57,193 nucleotides of DNA, from assembly GCA_017467895.1 (NCBI GenBank), contig JAFUKB010000010.1:1-57193 (forward strand), in the 5' to 3' direction. Under the pieces are notes generated by a model. That model ran no database searches and was not told the DNA's origin. It worked only from the letters and a program-made list of their open reading frames with translations. A program made the translations under genes and the position numbers. Numbering within the stretch: position 1 is the stretch's first letter; every line of letters starts with the position of its first letter. Positions 40,627 to 55,600 of this stretch are shown piece after piece. This DNA is from Clostridia bacterium (GTDB taxonomy: Bacteria > Bacillota > Clostridia > Christensenellales > UBA1242).

Positions 40627-43600
40627 ATGAAAAAGTTGTCTTATTTGGTTTTATCGCTAATCTTTGTGCTTTCGTGCGGGCTTTTTTCTGCATGTAATCC
40701 AAATGGCGATGGTGCAAGCATAACACTTAGCACTTCAAATGTTTCTATTTATTTAGGAGAAACCGAAAACAATTCTGTTGTTGTCAATGCATTGCCAAAC
40801 AATGTTGATGCACGAGTTCTTGATATTGTTTACGATACAACTTACATAAAAATCACTCAAAGTGAAAAGTTGTCCGATGGGTCGTTTAACCTTACAGTAA
40901 CAAGCAAGGTTGCCGATTTTGGAACAACAACTCCTATTGCTGTTGAAATTAAAGCCGGCACTGCTTCGGCGGTTTTTTATGTAGAATTGGTTTTGCCGGT
41001 TGAAGAAATTGTTGTTAATGGAACACCTCATGTGGCTTACACTGGCAATCAAACAACCTTTAATTTGTTAAATTGCATTTCGTTTGAGCCAGAAGGCACA
41101 AAACAAACAGGCGTTGAATTTATTCTAGATGATGAGGTTTCATACGCTCACATTGATGGCAATATTTTAACTATTGATTCAGGGGCAAGCCTCAATTTCT
41201 TAACAGGGCAAATACCATCGCTGAAAATTAAAGCAAACTCAACTGTTGAGGGCAAAAATTCTATTGGCGCAGAGTTTAATGTGCAAATAATTCCAAATAT
41301 TAAACTTTTGGCAGATGTTATTGATGTCACGGTTGATTATAACGGTGCTGAAAATGTTGCGCTAGAGAATTCAGACTATAATCTTTCAATTACAAAAAAT
41401 GTTATAACAGGCACATATCAAACCGACACATTTAATGTAAAAATTGCAATTCCTTCAAGTTTGGGCATTGAGGTTGATGTAGATTCTCAAACTGGTGGCG
41501 GTCTTGCTACAAATATTCTTAACTATTTAACTTATTCAAAATCAATTAGCGAAGACAGAACAAATCCTGCCAATGTGCTTGATGTTTATACTTTTGCATT
41601 TGAAGCAAGCAGTACATTGCAAGGCGAAGGATATTTGAGGTTTAAATACCAATATGAAAATTATTCTCAAGATTCAACTCTTTCAGCAAGTTTTGTTGGT
41701 GTGGCAAGTGATAATACTTTGCTTAGCCAAGTTAAAGTTAGTGTGTTAATGCCAATTACCTCAATCGAAGTTGTTACAGAATGCACATATGACGAAGCAA
41801 GCAGTCAATACATAGTTTATCAAAACTATCAAACAGGAACATATGGTGCAACACTCTCGTTTGTTGCTCAACCAGCAGGAACCTCGCAAACGGCATTGGT
41901 TCTTGTTAAGCCAGAGGGTAGCGGGCTTTTGATTTATAATCATAAGGGCGAATTGTTGGCTTTTGAGTATAATGAAGAAACTTTACGATATGAATGCCCA
42001 ATTACATCTAATGAACAACTTTATGTTAAAGGTGGCGCAAATGCAGTTGAAACCTTGCAATGCTTTAGCCTTGCGCATGGAAAGGAAGGCATTGTTAAAG
42101 AAGTAACATTTAAAGTGCTTGAAGGTGGCTCGGGGCTTGCATTTGTAGAATCCGTGGGTGATGTTAATGGCTTAGAAAGCAAAACAGTTTATATGCAACA
42201 AAGCTTAACAGGCGAGGCGATTGTGTACTCTCCTGGCGCTGTGCTTTCAGATTTCGTTTATGACACTGCCCATGTTATTGTTTCTAACACAGACACTTTG
42301 GGCTATTTTAAAATTACCTTTAAAGATTTAACTGTTGGCGAGCACATAATCAATATTTCAACAATAAATGGCTATTTGGTGCAGGCAATAGTTAATGTCA
42401 TTGAGCCAATCTCGCAAGTTAATGTGAATCTTGGCGATAATGCAAGCCATATTTCAGGCGTTGGCAATTTTGCAGTAATAGACAACGATGTTGTTAATGT
42501 TGCACTTGAAAATGGGTTCTCTGCACTTTTGAACTATGTAACTAACGAGGGTGCTAAAGTTCGCAGAGTTGAATATGGTTTTTATGAGCCAGTGCTTTAT
42601 GGTGGCATGTATGACCAAAAAATAAAATCATTAAAAAATGTTACATCTGAAACTTATTTAACCGACAACGGCATTGGCGACCATGATTTTGTTGAGGCGT
42701 CAAGCATTGTTTCAACTCAAAACTTAAACTTAACCAACCTTTTAACTGGTGTTTCAACAGGTGTAGTTGTTGTTAGAGCAACAATTTATGGTCAACATGT
42801 TGAAAATGGCAAAGTTAGCGATATCGTTGTTGCTACAAAATATATCTGTGTTGAAGTTTATAACGCTGTAAAACAAATTGAAGCAAGTGCTAAAAACATT
42901 TCGCTTCGTGCAGAAAATCAACTTGATGCAGAATATAAATATTTGGCAAGCACCACAATTAGTGTTGAAGCGCTTGCCAATGACGGTTTAATTGCAACAT
43001 ACGACAAAGTGTTTATTGACGCTGGTTTGTATACCGAAGTTCCTGCAACGGGAGAAGGCGATGACATTATAACAAGCAAGTTTACAAAAAAAGTTAGCGG
43101 AACATCAATCTTTGAAGCGGTTTATGACTACAATGCGAAAACATTAACAATAAAGGTTTTGTATGTAGATAAAGCAACTGCAGGTAGCGTTCATACAATT
43201 ACTCTTCTTGCTGGTGACTTTATTAATGTTGCTTCTGGAAAAACCGTGTTTGCTGACGACTTAAATGCTTATAATGTAAAATCATTTGTTATTAACTTAA
43301 CAATTATTGAAACAACGGTTGTTGATGATATTTCGGTTTCTAACTTAACTTTGGAAAGCGAAACCGAAACGACATACAACAGTGATGGTTCAATTAATGT
43401 TTTGGGTCAAAAAACTTATAGCACTGTTTATATTGACACTTCAAAAAGTTCATCTGTTGTTTATAAAATCTATACTCAAGTTGCACCTATTAATGCGTTT
43501 AACAAAAACCTTACATTCACATTTAATCCAAATTCGGGCTATAGCCAAGCAATGTTGGATATTTCCGCTGAAGGGACTGTAACTGTTCTTAGCAAGCAGG

Positions 43601-46600
43601 GTGGCACTGGTGTGATTATCATTGAACCAGCAGACTCTCATTCAAATGCAAAAATAGTTAGAATCCCTATTGTTGTTGCCGATGGCAATTCATGGGAAAC
43701 TGCTTATGAAATTTCAAGTTTGTCGGAAGTTATTGATGTTAACAAACATTATGTTTTAACTAATCCAACAACCTATCTTGCTCCAAACACACTATTGGAA
43801 GGAAAAACATTTAATGGTGGTTTGTATGGCAAAAGAGCAACCGAAACTTCTGACGCTTGTGCAACAATCAAACTTGATGGAAATCCTTTGTTTACATTGT
43901 TGGGCACATCAGCACAAATTAAACATTTGAATTTAATTGGCGATGTAAACTCAAAAGATATCACTATTCAAAGAACTAATGCTGGTGGTACAACTGAAAC
44001 AAAAACATTCAATAACGGGTTTGTTGCATATGAAAACATGGGCATAATTGCAAGTGTTAAAGTGACAACTTATGTAAATGCATATGGCGTTTATGTCCCA
44101 AGCACACTTTATGCAAAAACAGACATATCTTTTGTTGGTGGTTTGGTTGGCGAAAACTCAGGCATTATATCAAATTGCACTTTTGCTGGGTCAATTAACA
44201 TAACAAATGCTCCTGCCGATGTTAAAGCGAACGCAATTTCAGCAATCAATAATGGAACTATTGAATCTTGCAAAATAATTGTTGCAAAATTTGCTAGCGA
44301 TGTTGATGCTAATAGAATTGTAGTAGATTCCGAAAATACTACTGAAACTGTTTATGTAAACGGTGTTGTTGATTTGCGCGATGGAACGAGAAGAACAAAC
44401 TCAACCTTTGATGATTCGACCTTAAGTTACATTACAAAACAACGCTATGATGGCGACAAGTATGTTTTAGATAAAAATGTGTTTATTAGAGACAACGAAG
44501 GTCATTCTTATGGCGAAAAAGAAAATGCTTATGGAATATTGTTCTATTACAAAGCATTAAACGAAAATAAACAAAAAGCCATTGCCGAATTTAATACCAT
44601 TAAATTTGAAGACTTATTTGACTTTGCTAATTTGGCAGGCGATGAAGCCGCCAAAACAGAAGTTGCAAAACAATTAAAAATTACTGCACTAAACTCAGAT
44701 GGCACAGTTTGCAATTTTGTTTCGGTTGGTGCAAATGCTATTGAAATTAAAGGTGTTGGCGAATTTAAAATTAAAATTACTAGCGAGTTTGATTATACAA
44801 TCTTATTTGAACTTAATATTTTATCTGTTTATTACACCTCAGGATTCAGCATTAACTATAATGGCGCAGATTTATCTAGTGAAGACACATTGGCTATTGT
44901 CCATGGTCAAACACGAGAGGTTGTTTCATCTTTGAATAATAAAATCACACTTAATGGCGAGGTTATTGACCTTGTTGCCAATGACTTTATTATTGCATTT
45001 ACGCTTATTCATGGTGGCTCAACAGTTGATAATGCATCTGAATATATAACAAACAATAAACTTGGTACACACACTGTAAATATGTTGTGGACGTGGAATG
45101 AATCAACAAAAGTATATGCAAACATTGATAGCGGTTATGGATTGTCGTATAATTTGTTGTTAAATAAGATAATTGGCTTGTTAGACACAGAGGGCAACGC
45201 TAAGCAACTGTTTAGCATTCAGTTGAAAAACGGAACTACAAATATTTCAACAAATTTAACCGATGGTTCGATTGAGCCAAAAGATACCTTTGCGTTTGAA
45301 GCAACAATTACAACTGATGTTGATGATGACTATATTGCCGTTGTTGATAAAACAAGCGGGGCGCTTAAAGGCGTAATGGTGTTTAATCAAACAAATTATG
45401 ACTGTACAGAATATTTTGTAATTGAAGTTGCTCAAGTAAGTTCTTATACATATGAAGTAAAAGTCACCCTTGACTTAAACAAGTTCTATGGCGAAGGCAG
45501 TGCCAACATAATGGACTTTATTAATAAAAAGTACACTGTTGTTGTTTATGCCTTTAACAATGCTGGTGCGGATTCTACTCGTTATGAACCTTTTGCAAGC
45601 GTTAATTTTACTTTGCTTCCTCAAACCGTTTCAAATATTAATACAACATTATATAATGTAACTCAAACAACAGTTACTGGTGTAAGTGTAAGCGAAAGAG
45701 AAACTGCAACTTCGGTAATTATGCCTTCTGAATCGGGAATGTTTGTTATTGATATGTTCCCATCTTATGCAAGTTTTGATTATTTAGAGGTTGTTGCAAC
45801 TTCTAACACAATGTCAAAATTAAGTTACAGGCTTGAAGAATATGACCCAAGAATTGTAGAAGAATGCGAAGATGAAACATTGGGTTGGGTGTCAAATTAC
45901 CGTACAGTAACTTCAAACATTGATGGAACTGGCAAAAAATTATATGAAGCCATCTCGGATAAAAACGGAATTAGAATTTATAACAATAACTCATACAACT
46001 CTGATTTCTATAATGCTTATGCAGACAAGTTTAATGAACATATTAACAACATTAATAATGTTGGCAAATATTTTATCAAAATTTTTGCTGATAGTTCATT
46101 TGACGCTGACACAATCTTTACAATAACGGTTAATGCATACTTAAATGGAGAATGCTTAACTGCACAATCGGTTTTCACGCTTTATATGCGTATGCCAGAA
46201 GCACCTCAATTAACTATTGATGGGCAAACAAAAGTATATAAATTGGTGGGTGAAGAAATTATTGCCGATGTCTTGGTTTCTGATGATCAAATAAACTTTA
46301 CTCCATATATTGCTCGCAATAACGATGATAACAACTTAAGTGCTCTTGATGGCAAAAATGTTGAAAACAAAGTGTTTATTACTTGGTGGCAGGTTAGTGA
46401 AAATGTTGACATAGGCTATAAACGCTATAAAGTTTCTATCTATTTTGCTGAGTCATATGATTACAGCGTTGACTCAACACAACTTAAACTTGTGGTAGAA
46501 ACAACTAAGATTTTTAATGGTAAATCTATCTTGGTTTCATCAGATGTTTATATCTATATGGTAGATTTCTTGCCAGAGCAAAACGACATTAGTGTGTTTG

Positions 46601-49600
46601 ACGCCATTGATGGAGTATTTAATGTTACAAGTTTAAAAAAGAGCGAGTTGTCGCTTGCCGAGTTAATGTTGTCTAATGTTAACGCAACTGAAAACTTTAT
46701 TAACACATTTAATTCAAACTATTATTTCCCTGTTATAACTGAAGACAGTTCTAATAATTCAACTGGCTTTGTGTTTGGTAAAAATGAGTACACTGTAACA
46801 GTAGGCAAAGAAACATATATTTGCAAAAATAAAGCAGAAGTGCTGGCTTCATATTTGTCGTTTGTAAATGGCGATGAGAAAACTGCACTTGCTATATATC
46901 AATATAATGCTATTATTGGCGATTATGTTTTGGTGCTTAACCAAGACAACTTCAATCGCATTATATTTAGCATTGACCCTGCAACAGGAAAATTATATGT
47001 TCAAGGTGGCGATGTTACTGGTACTGTTGAAATGGCACTAGATATTCAATATAGAATGCCAGACAACACAATTTATACTTATGAGTATAGATTTAGCATA
47101 GTAAACAGCCTTTATACAACAGAAGATTTACCAGTTGAAATTGCAAATAATACCGATTTCTTAAATATTAACAATAACGATAAAGCATATGACTACATTT
47201 TAACTAAAGACCTTAACCTTTATGACTATACTGCTATTACTAGCACCGATAAGATTAAATCTTTAGATGGAAATAATCACACTATTAATATTTGGAATTA
47301 TGCAAAAGTAGAAAGCGGTTCGGCAGTCTTTGCATTGTTTAATCAAATTTCTGCTAATACTACAATAAAAAATTTAACAGTTAACCTATATTATTTAAGC
47401 GAGATTGAAGTAGGCGACGCAATAACCGAGGCACAAGTAGCAGGCTTTGCAATTACAAATAACGGTGCAATTTACAACTGTGAAGTTATTGCATATAAAT
47501 CAACAGTTAACACAACAGCCTCTAGTGTTTTAGGCTTAAAACTTAACAAAGATGTTGAAGCAACAGTTGCTGGTTTTGTTATAAATAATGTTGGCTCAAT
47601 TACCAACAGCCGTGTTGGAGCAGAGTCAAAACTTGTTACTCAAATTTCGTATATTGAAGATATCGAGGGAAAGGTAACCGACCACAAGGTTGAAGAAACT
47701 ACAATATTAGCAAAACCATTAACAATTCTTGCTAGCGGAACGGTTTCTGGCTTTGCTGTTAATAATACTGGTGTTATTGCAAGTTCGTTTGTTAAAAACT
47801 TAACAATTCAAAACACTTACTATAAACAAGAAACAAGAGTTACAACAGGTTTTGTTAATAGCAATAGTGGAACAATTTCTCTTTGTTACACAGAGGGAGG
47901 CTTTGCTAACGACAATGATATTCAAGCATCAATCTATGGGCTTGAAGGCTCTGGAATTATGTCAGGCTTCGTTTATTTAAACAGTGGCAAAATTAGCGAC
48001 TCTTACAGTAATTTAATGATTACTAACACTCGTGACCAAGTTGGCCGTTTGGGTGCAGGTTTTGTTTTTGAAAATGAAACAAGTGGTATTGTTGAACGCT
48101 GTTATTCAGCATCAAAAATTATTATAAACAATGTTACTCAAATGAATTTTGCCGGCATTAAAGATTTTGGTGGCTACAATAATTATGGAACGGTTAAAAA
48201 TAGTTATTATTACATAACAAACAGTGCCGACCAAGTTGCTATTGAAAGCATGATGAACACTGAAATAAATTCGGTTTCTGTTGCCGATGACGATAAAAAC
48301 TTTTATGGCTTTAGTTTTGCAACAACAAAAAATGCAGGCACATGGAAAATGACTAGTCATGGACCTAAACTTGTTAGCCCAGACGATATTGCACATTCGG
48401 TTAGAGCAAAGTACGAACGCCCAGAAAGTGTTCAAAGCGAACTTAATTATGTGTTTGTTTATTGTGAAGGATATGAACTTGGCACTGCAAACAACCCAAT
48501 AATTATCCGTAATGCCGAAGAATTTAATTCGGTTTTGGGTGGTTCAACCAGCACTGATATTAAGGCTAATTATGGAAATGGCAAAATATATGGTGCTTAT
48601 AGATTAGTTAATAATATTAACATGTTAGAACTTGTTCCAGAAGAAGAACAACAAACTGAATATAAGGTTAATTTGCTTTCAACAAAACTTATTTTAACAG
48701 GAGAATATTCAGAAAGCAGTAACCGTAATGGTTCTTTAAATGGCAATGGCTTAACAATAAGCAATTTGGCCATATCTAACTCAAGCACACAAAGTGACGG
48801 GTTTGGCTTGTTTAAGTCGGTTGAAAACGGCGCTAGCATTGCAAACTTAAACATAACACTTTCAAGCGGTGGTGTAACTGCCGACCATACTGTTTTTGTT
48901 GGTACTTTGGCTGGTTCATTGGTTGATTCGTTTGCATATAACATTAGCATTGCTTCGCAAGATAATAAACAAAGCGTGAGCGTAATTGGCGCAAATATTG
49001 TTGGCGGTGCTTTTGGTAGAGTTGTAGGCGCTTCATACTTGTCAAATATTTACACGGAAAACATATCAGTTACTGCAACTTATAACAGCATTACTCCAAA
49101 AACTACAGGCTATAACGACGCTTTAATTCTTCAAATAGAAAATATTTATGATAGGAAATCGCAAGGCTTTGCTGATGTATCTTTGGCTGGTGGCATTGCT
49201 GGCGTAGTAGATATATATACAAAAGAACAATATGAAGGCAATATAGTTTATGCTGAGCAGGTTCTAGACACTAATGTTCAAAGCATGCATGTTAAAGGTG
49301 GCTTAATTGTTGAAGGCATGAGCGCTGGCGGTGTGTTTGGTTATATTGGCGAATATGTTGTTGCTAAAGATATTGCACTTGAATTAACTAATGATGTTAT
49401 CGAGTCAAAAATAACCGCATATAACTGTTATGCGGGTGGTATTGCCGCATATTCTGAAGGTTATTTATATCAAATAAAATCAGAACATACTTCAACATGG
49501 CAAACTGCTATTGAAAGCAATTATCATAATTATTACACTGCAACCAACTATGAATCCATTGACAGAGGCAATGAAAAATTGTTCGTGTCTAGTGTTGGCT

Positions 49601-52600
49601 ATAAATCAAAAGCCACTGGCGGACTTGTTGGCGTGTTAAATGGCGGAAAAGTTGCAATCGCTTACTCAAAATTGAATGTTATTTCAAATTCAAAATATGC
49701 GGGCGGTGCATTTGGTTATGTAAGCATAGCGTATTCAAAGGAAGAGGGTTCAGCAACAAAAAATGCACTCACATTAAGTGAGGTTTATGCAAGTGGCGAT
49801 GTTTATTCTGAACTTGTTGCCTCATATATTGGTGGTGTTGCAGGCTATTTTAATGATGCAAGTGCAACTATTGACAAAATCAATGCGGTAAATTATTGGG
49901 GCAAAAACTCTTATGATATGTTTGCCGAAACAAACGAATGCTTTAATGTTTATGACCAAACAGGCATAAATATCGGTGTTATATTCAACACAAATGCAGA
50001 AATTCGAGAGGCAAATGTAAACACGCAAGAGGGCGAAGAAGGCTATTCAACAAAGAGCATATTCTCAATTCAAGGCGTACAGTTTGAAGGCGAAACGGCA
50101 AAAAAATTCAAAACAAACCCATCAAACTCAATGCAAAGTTATTATGACTATCAAGGCGTAACAACCGATAGTGGTGCTCAAGTAGATTTAATGTTTAAAC
50201 AAAACGGTTGGTATAATAATGGCAACTGGAGCCGTCAAACATTAGAGGCACTTCCTCATATTGAATATATAAATTCAAGCAATATATTAGAGATAAGAAG
50301 TACGGCAGATTTCTATTTGTTCTCTCTTTATGGAAATGACCCAGATAACCTGTTTGTTATTAACGGTAAAGAGCGCGACGATGGTTCAAAATTAATAGAT
50401 TGCCGAGGCTGGCAAACAACTTATGCGGGACTTAGAGCAAACATTATTGGTGCAACCAATGAAGATGGTTTTGAAAACTTAAATGTAACATTGTTTAGAA
50501 CTGCAAATGGCGCGTCAATTTCTAACCTATTGTTTAAAGGTAGCACTGCCGCTTTTGTAAATCAGGCAACAAGTTGCAAATTTAAAAATATTGCATTTAC
50601 TGAATCTACATTTGCAACTGTAACTGGTGGAAATTTAAGTGGTGTGGCAAATGTTGTTTCAGGTGCAGGCTCTGAGTTTGACACAATAACATTTGACAAG
50701 TGTAAAATTATTGGCAGTGCGGCAGATAACGCAGGCTTCTTGTTTGCAACAACAGGTAATGAAGGCTACACAGATATTAAAATTTCTAATATTAAATTAA
50801 ATAATAGTGAAGAGAATAACTATAGCGTAAGCAGAGAATACTCTCGTACTACACTTAACTACGGCTTGTTGTTTGGTTCTGCTTCATGTGCGGTTAACGT
50901 TGGCTCGGTTAAACTATATGATAATATGTCTGTTAACATTGTTAACGGCAATAAAGATGATGACACAAACCATGCGGTTAATGTTGGTCTTATTGCTGGG
51001 TATGCAAAAGACTTAACTTTATCACTCAGTGACCTAACTTTAGAGGTTGAAGATGAATCCGAGGGCAGTGCATTGGCAGAGCAAGGGTTGGTAGTAAAAG
51101 GTCCAGACCTTGTAACAAATCAAAAATATAAAGCACAAGCAACATTTAATGTTGGTGGAATTGTTGGTCAGGCTATCAATTTAAAAGTTTCTGCAAACAA
51201 CCCAGATGTAAGCAAAACTTCGGTGTATTTTGCACCAGCCATTTCTGTAACCAATATGCAATCGGCAACCAACCTTTATTTGGGGACTTTGTGTGGCATA
51301 GCAGACAAAATTGAATTAAGTGGTAATGCTTTGTTCATATTAGGCCAAAAGAACCTTGGAGAAGACAAGGTTGAGTTTACTTCATTAATCTATGACATGG
51401 CAGAAGGCGATGTTCATGAAGAATATACCGAAACCATTACAGCAAATAACTCTATTGGTGGTGTTGCTGGACAAATTGACTCATTAACCGATGTTGATTC
51501 GGCAGGTGCTGGACTTGAACCATTTATTTCTTATTATGGTGACATGGTTGCTGGCACAGCAAAGACCTCAAAAACATCTTATATGAATTTGGGTGGTTTG
51601 TTTGGCGTTGCAGGGTCAACCGAATCTGGTTCAGTGCTTAAAAATGCATTCTTTGATGGCACTATGAGTTTTGGCAATAATATTGTTGACAATCTAAGAC
51701 TCGGAGGCATTGTTGGCTGTATTCCAGTGTATAATGAATTAACAATATATAATGTTGTTGCATCGGGCGAAATATTACTTTCTAGCAAAGACGGAGATAT
51801 TGCTCTAGAGGGAAACCGTTACGCTGGTGGCTTGGTAGGATTCGTTGAAGGGCATTCTAGTGGCAAGCCAGAGAACAGTGGAAAACTTATTATTGGCAAC
51901 AAAGACGGCGAAGTAATTGATGGAAAAACTTATTATTATAAGACAGCAGTTATTACAACACTTTATACTAAGCAACATTATGCAAACATTGACGCCATTG
52001 CAAAAATAGGCAGTGGAGCAACCGTTGAAATTGGAACTGTTGATGGAATTTCTCTTGCACAATATTCTTCAACATTAACATTGTGCACAAGTTCGCGTTC
52101 TCATGAAAACGGCTCAGGGGCAGTAAACTATGTAACAAATTACTCTTATGCCGATATTACAGGCAACTATGAACAAGGCTCAAAAGTAGTTACAAGCACG
52201 GTGTTCCAAGCAGTTGGTGGCGATTCAAGCACATTTACTGGCACAAAATTAAATCCTTACATTTTAAGAACAAATGGTGTTTCGTCAAAAGATGGCTATG
52301 CGTTAACCGATCCATTCTTTGCAACAGTTGATACATCTAAAAAGACTTATTCACTTGAAAGCAAATCATCTAGAAAGTTGTATGTTTATGTAGAAAATGA
52401 TGTAAATTTCATAACTTATCAATTCTCATTAAACAACACATTCTTGTTTGCCGATGGCAAATCAATATATGCAGGTGTAACACCAATTAACGAGGTTGAT
52501 GATAGAAGTGCAGTCTCTGGCGTTATTGCAAAAATATATATTGACACCAACGAACAACAATATAAAGAAAATTTCCAAAGCACAGATTCTTATGCTGGCT

Positions 52601-55600
52601 TTGTAAATGCAAACAGAGGCATAATTTATGCTTGTTCGGTTCAAGAATGTATGAACCAAACAAACGAAATGAACTATTCAACTCAGTTCTATGGTTATTT
52701 CTCTAATACAACTGCTACGGCGACTGGAGAATACACTGGCTTTGGTGGGTTTGTAAGTTATAACGAGGGTTACATTTTTGGTTCTAATGCAAATGTTTAT
52801 TTCTCAAAAGATAATTCATTGCCTGCAAGTGCATTTGTTGCAAATAACCGCGAAACAGGTAATATTGCATACTGCTATGCTAGTGGTGTAAACTATGCTC
52901 CTAGCGGAGATTTGTTTACTACCTCAACTCCGGGTGAGTATTCCGAAAGCAAAGAAGACTTTAATATTTGGCTTGGTCTTGACGAATCGGTAAGTGATTA
53001 CACTGGCTATGAAACTTTTATGTCAAGCGTAGCAAAAGATGCAGACGGTTATTATGTTGGCGATTTGTATGATTTTGGTTATTGGGCTAACATGATTACA
53101 GTTACCTATTCCAACGGAACTACTCCAGTTGATACAAAAGCAATTAACTGGGTAGTTGATGTACTTAAAGATCGTTGGCAAGATGCAACTGGTGCAGAAG
53201 ATGAGGTAGAACAAAAAGAAGCAATTATTGAAGAACTTTACGAACAATATTGCACAAGCGTTGCTAATGGCACTGGCTCAATTAAACAAAAACATAATTC
53301 AGAAGGCGAACTTGTTCCTGCATTCCAAGGCACTTATCAAAATTGCTATACAATTTCAATGGCAAAAGGCGAAAATGTTAATCCAGCGTTGCCAAAAGAT
53401 GATGGAAATATTGTATACGGCGAAGAACTTGCGTCTGAAGTGCAATTAGACAGCGCAAATGATACTAATCTTTACAACGCAATTAGTGGCAGTGTAGATT
53501 CAAAACTAATTGAGTTGGATCAAAGTTTAGGTTATGGCTATTATAACTGTGATCCAGATTATAACTGGAACTATCCAACACTCTCCGGTGGCGCATTTAA
53601 ACACTTTGACTTTTTAAAGCGTTGCACTCTTTGTGTGTATGATGCCGAAAATGAAATGTATGAAATAAAAGACAAAGCAAAAGTTTCAAGTTTAGAAATA
53701 AGCGGAGTTAAGTTAGACGGGCACACTATTGTTCGTGATACTTCTCTTGATGATGCTAATGTTAACGATTACTTTAAACAAGTATTCTATGTTCAAATAC
53801 CAAACCTAAAGGTTTTAAGAAATCTTCAAGGATTTATTGATGGCTTAGATATGGTAGGCGACGGCGTATATACATATCAATATAGTAAATTTGTTGTTAT
53901 ATCAGATTTAAATTTTGGCTATGAAGGTAGCACACTTGGAACATCACACTTTATTAATCATCTTAGCGATAATAGTTCTAATCCAGTTAAAATTGAAATC
54001 GATGCATATAATAATGCGTTTAGAAATATTACATTAAAGAATTGTAATTTGATTCAAGACATTGCGTCTAATGGGCAACAAATTGAATTAAGAAAATTTG
54101 TATTCCAAAACATTAACTTGCAAAAATCTAATGGTTTGATTGGCTCAATATCAAACAATGTTACAATTAAAATTGTTGAATTTGGGCAAAGCACAAACGC
54201 TTTAAATGAACAAGAAGAGATCTTAATTTCTCCTCCAAACACAGGAGCACAAAACGATAATGTTGTTGGTATTCTTGTTTCAAAAAATAATGGTGGAACA
54301 ATTTCCGACTGTAAACTAAGCACAATTATTAGAACAGAAGGTACCACAGAAACCAAAGATTATATAATTGGCGGTTTGGTTGGTCAAAACATGGGAACAG
54401 TTATAAACTGTGAATTTAGCGGAAAAGTTATAATTAAAGAATCAACTGAAAAACTCAATGTTATCTTTGGTGCGTTTGTGGGCGAAAACGGAAGCGCAGA
54501 TAAATCTGGAACCATTTCATTGTGTTTGTTAAAAGAAGGTAGTTCAAATATTTACTATCTTTCAGAAGGTGGCTCAATTTATTTAAGCAATGAAGATGAA
54601 AGAGTAGAAGACGACCCAATTTTAACGGCGCTTGACACAAATGGCAACGAACAACCAATTGAAATGAAAGCACAAATTTATGTTGCAACAAAGGGCGAAG
54701 CGGTTGTTGGTGGCATTGCCGGAAAACACACAAAAGGAACAATTAATCAATGTGTTACCTTTGCAAGTGGCGAAAACACAGATGTTCAACAAAATTTAGG
54801 CATTTTGGTTGGCGATGAAGAATATCAAATGAAAGCCTTTGTTGGCGGAATTGTGGGTGAAGTTAAAAATGGTTTAATTCATGACTCTGCAAACCGAATG
54901 AACATTTCTGCTTTGGCTGTATGGCAATTAACAACAAGCAATCCTGACGCGGCTCAATATAAATACAAGGTAAGCGCAGACGGAATTGAACTTGGCATTG
55001 GCGATATAAACGACAAGAACCTTGCTGTTTACTATGAAGATGCAGACCCTACTCCAATTATGAAGTTTGATAATAAGGGCATGATTTATGTTTATCGCGA
55101 AATGACTTCACTTGCGTATGCTGGTGGCATTGTTGGTTATGGTTTAACAACTACCTCGGTTGACCCTGATGACGAAGTGTCAAACGTAAGATTAATCAAC
55201 TATGGCGAAATAATGGGCGGTTATAGGGCAATAAAGCCTGTAGCAACAATTACTGCAACAATAGGCGACACTACTGGATTTGGTGTGACATTCTGGGGTG
55301 CATTCGCTGGTGCTGTTGCAGGCGCAATCGTTGGTGGTGTAAACATCGCAAATGTTATTAAAAACACAGCAACGCTTGGCGGAATTGCTAGTGCAGTTGG
55401 ATATTTTGCAGCACAAATTGCAACCGAAATGTTAAAAGCCGCAATTCATACACAAACAATTTTGAAATGGGTTGGCATTGCGGCATTTGGATTGTCAGCA
55501 ACCTTAATGGTGACAATGTATCAACTTGCAGCAAACATGGTAACTACACCTACATTTACAACAAGGGGAATTATTGGTAACAGTTTAAATTATTATAAAG

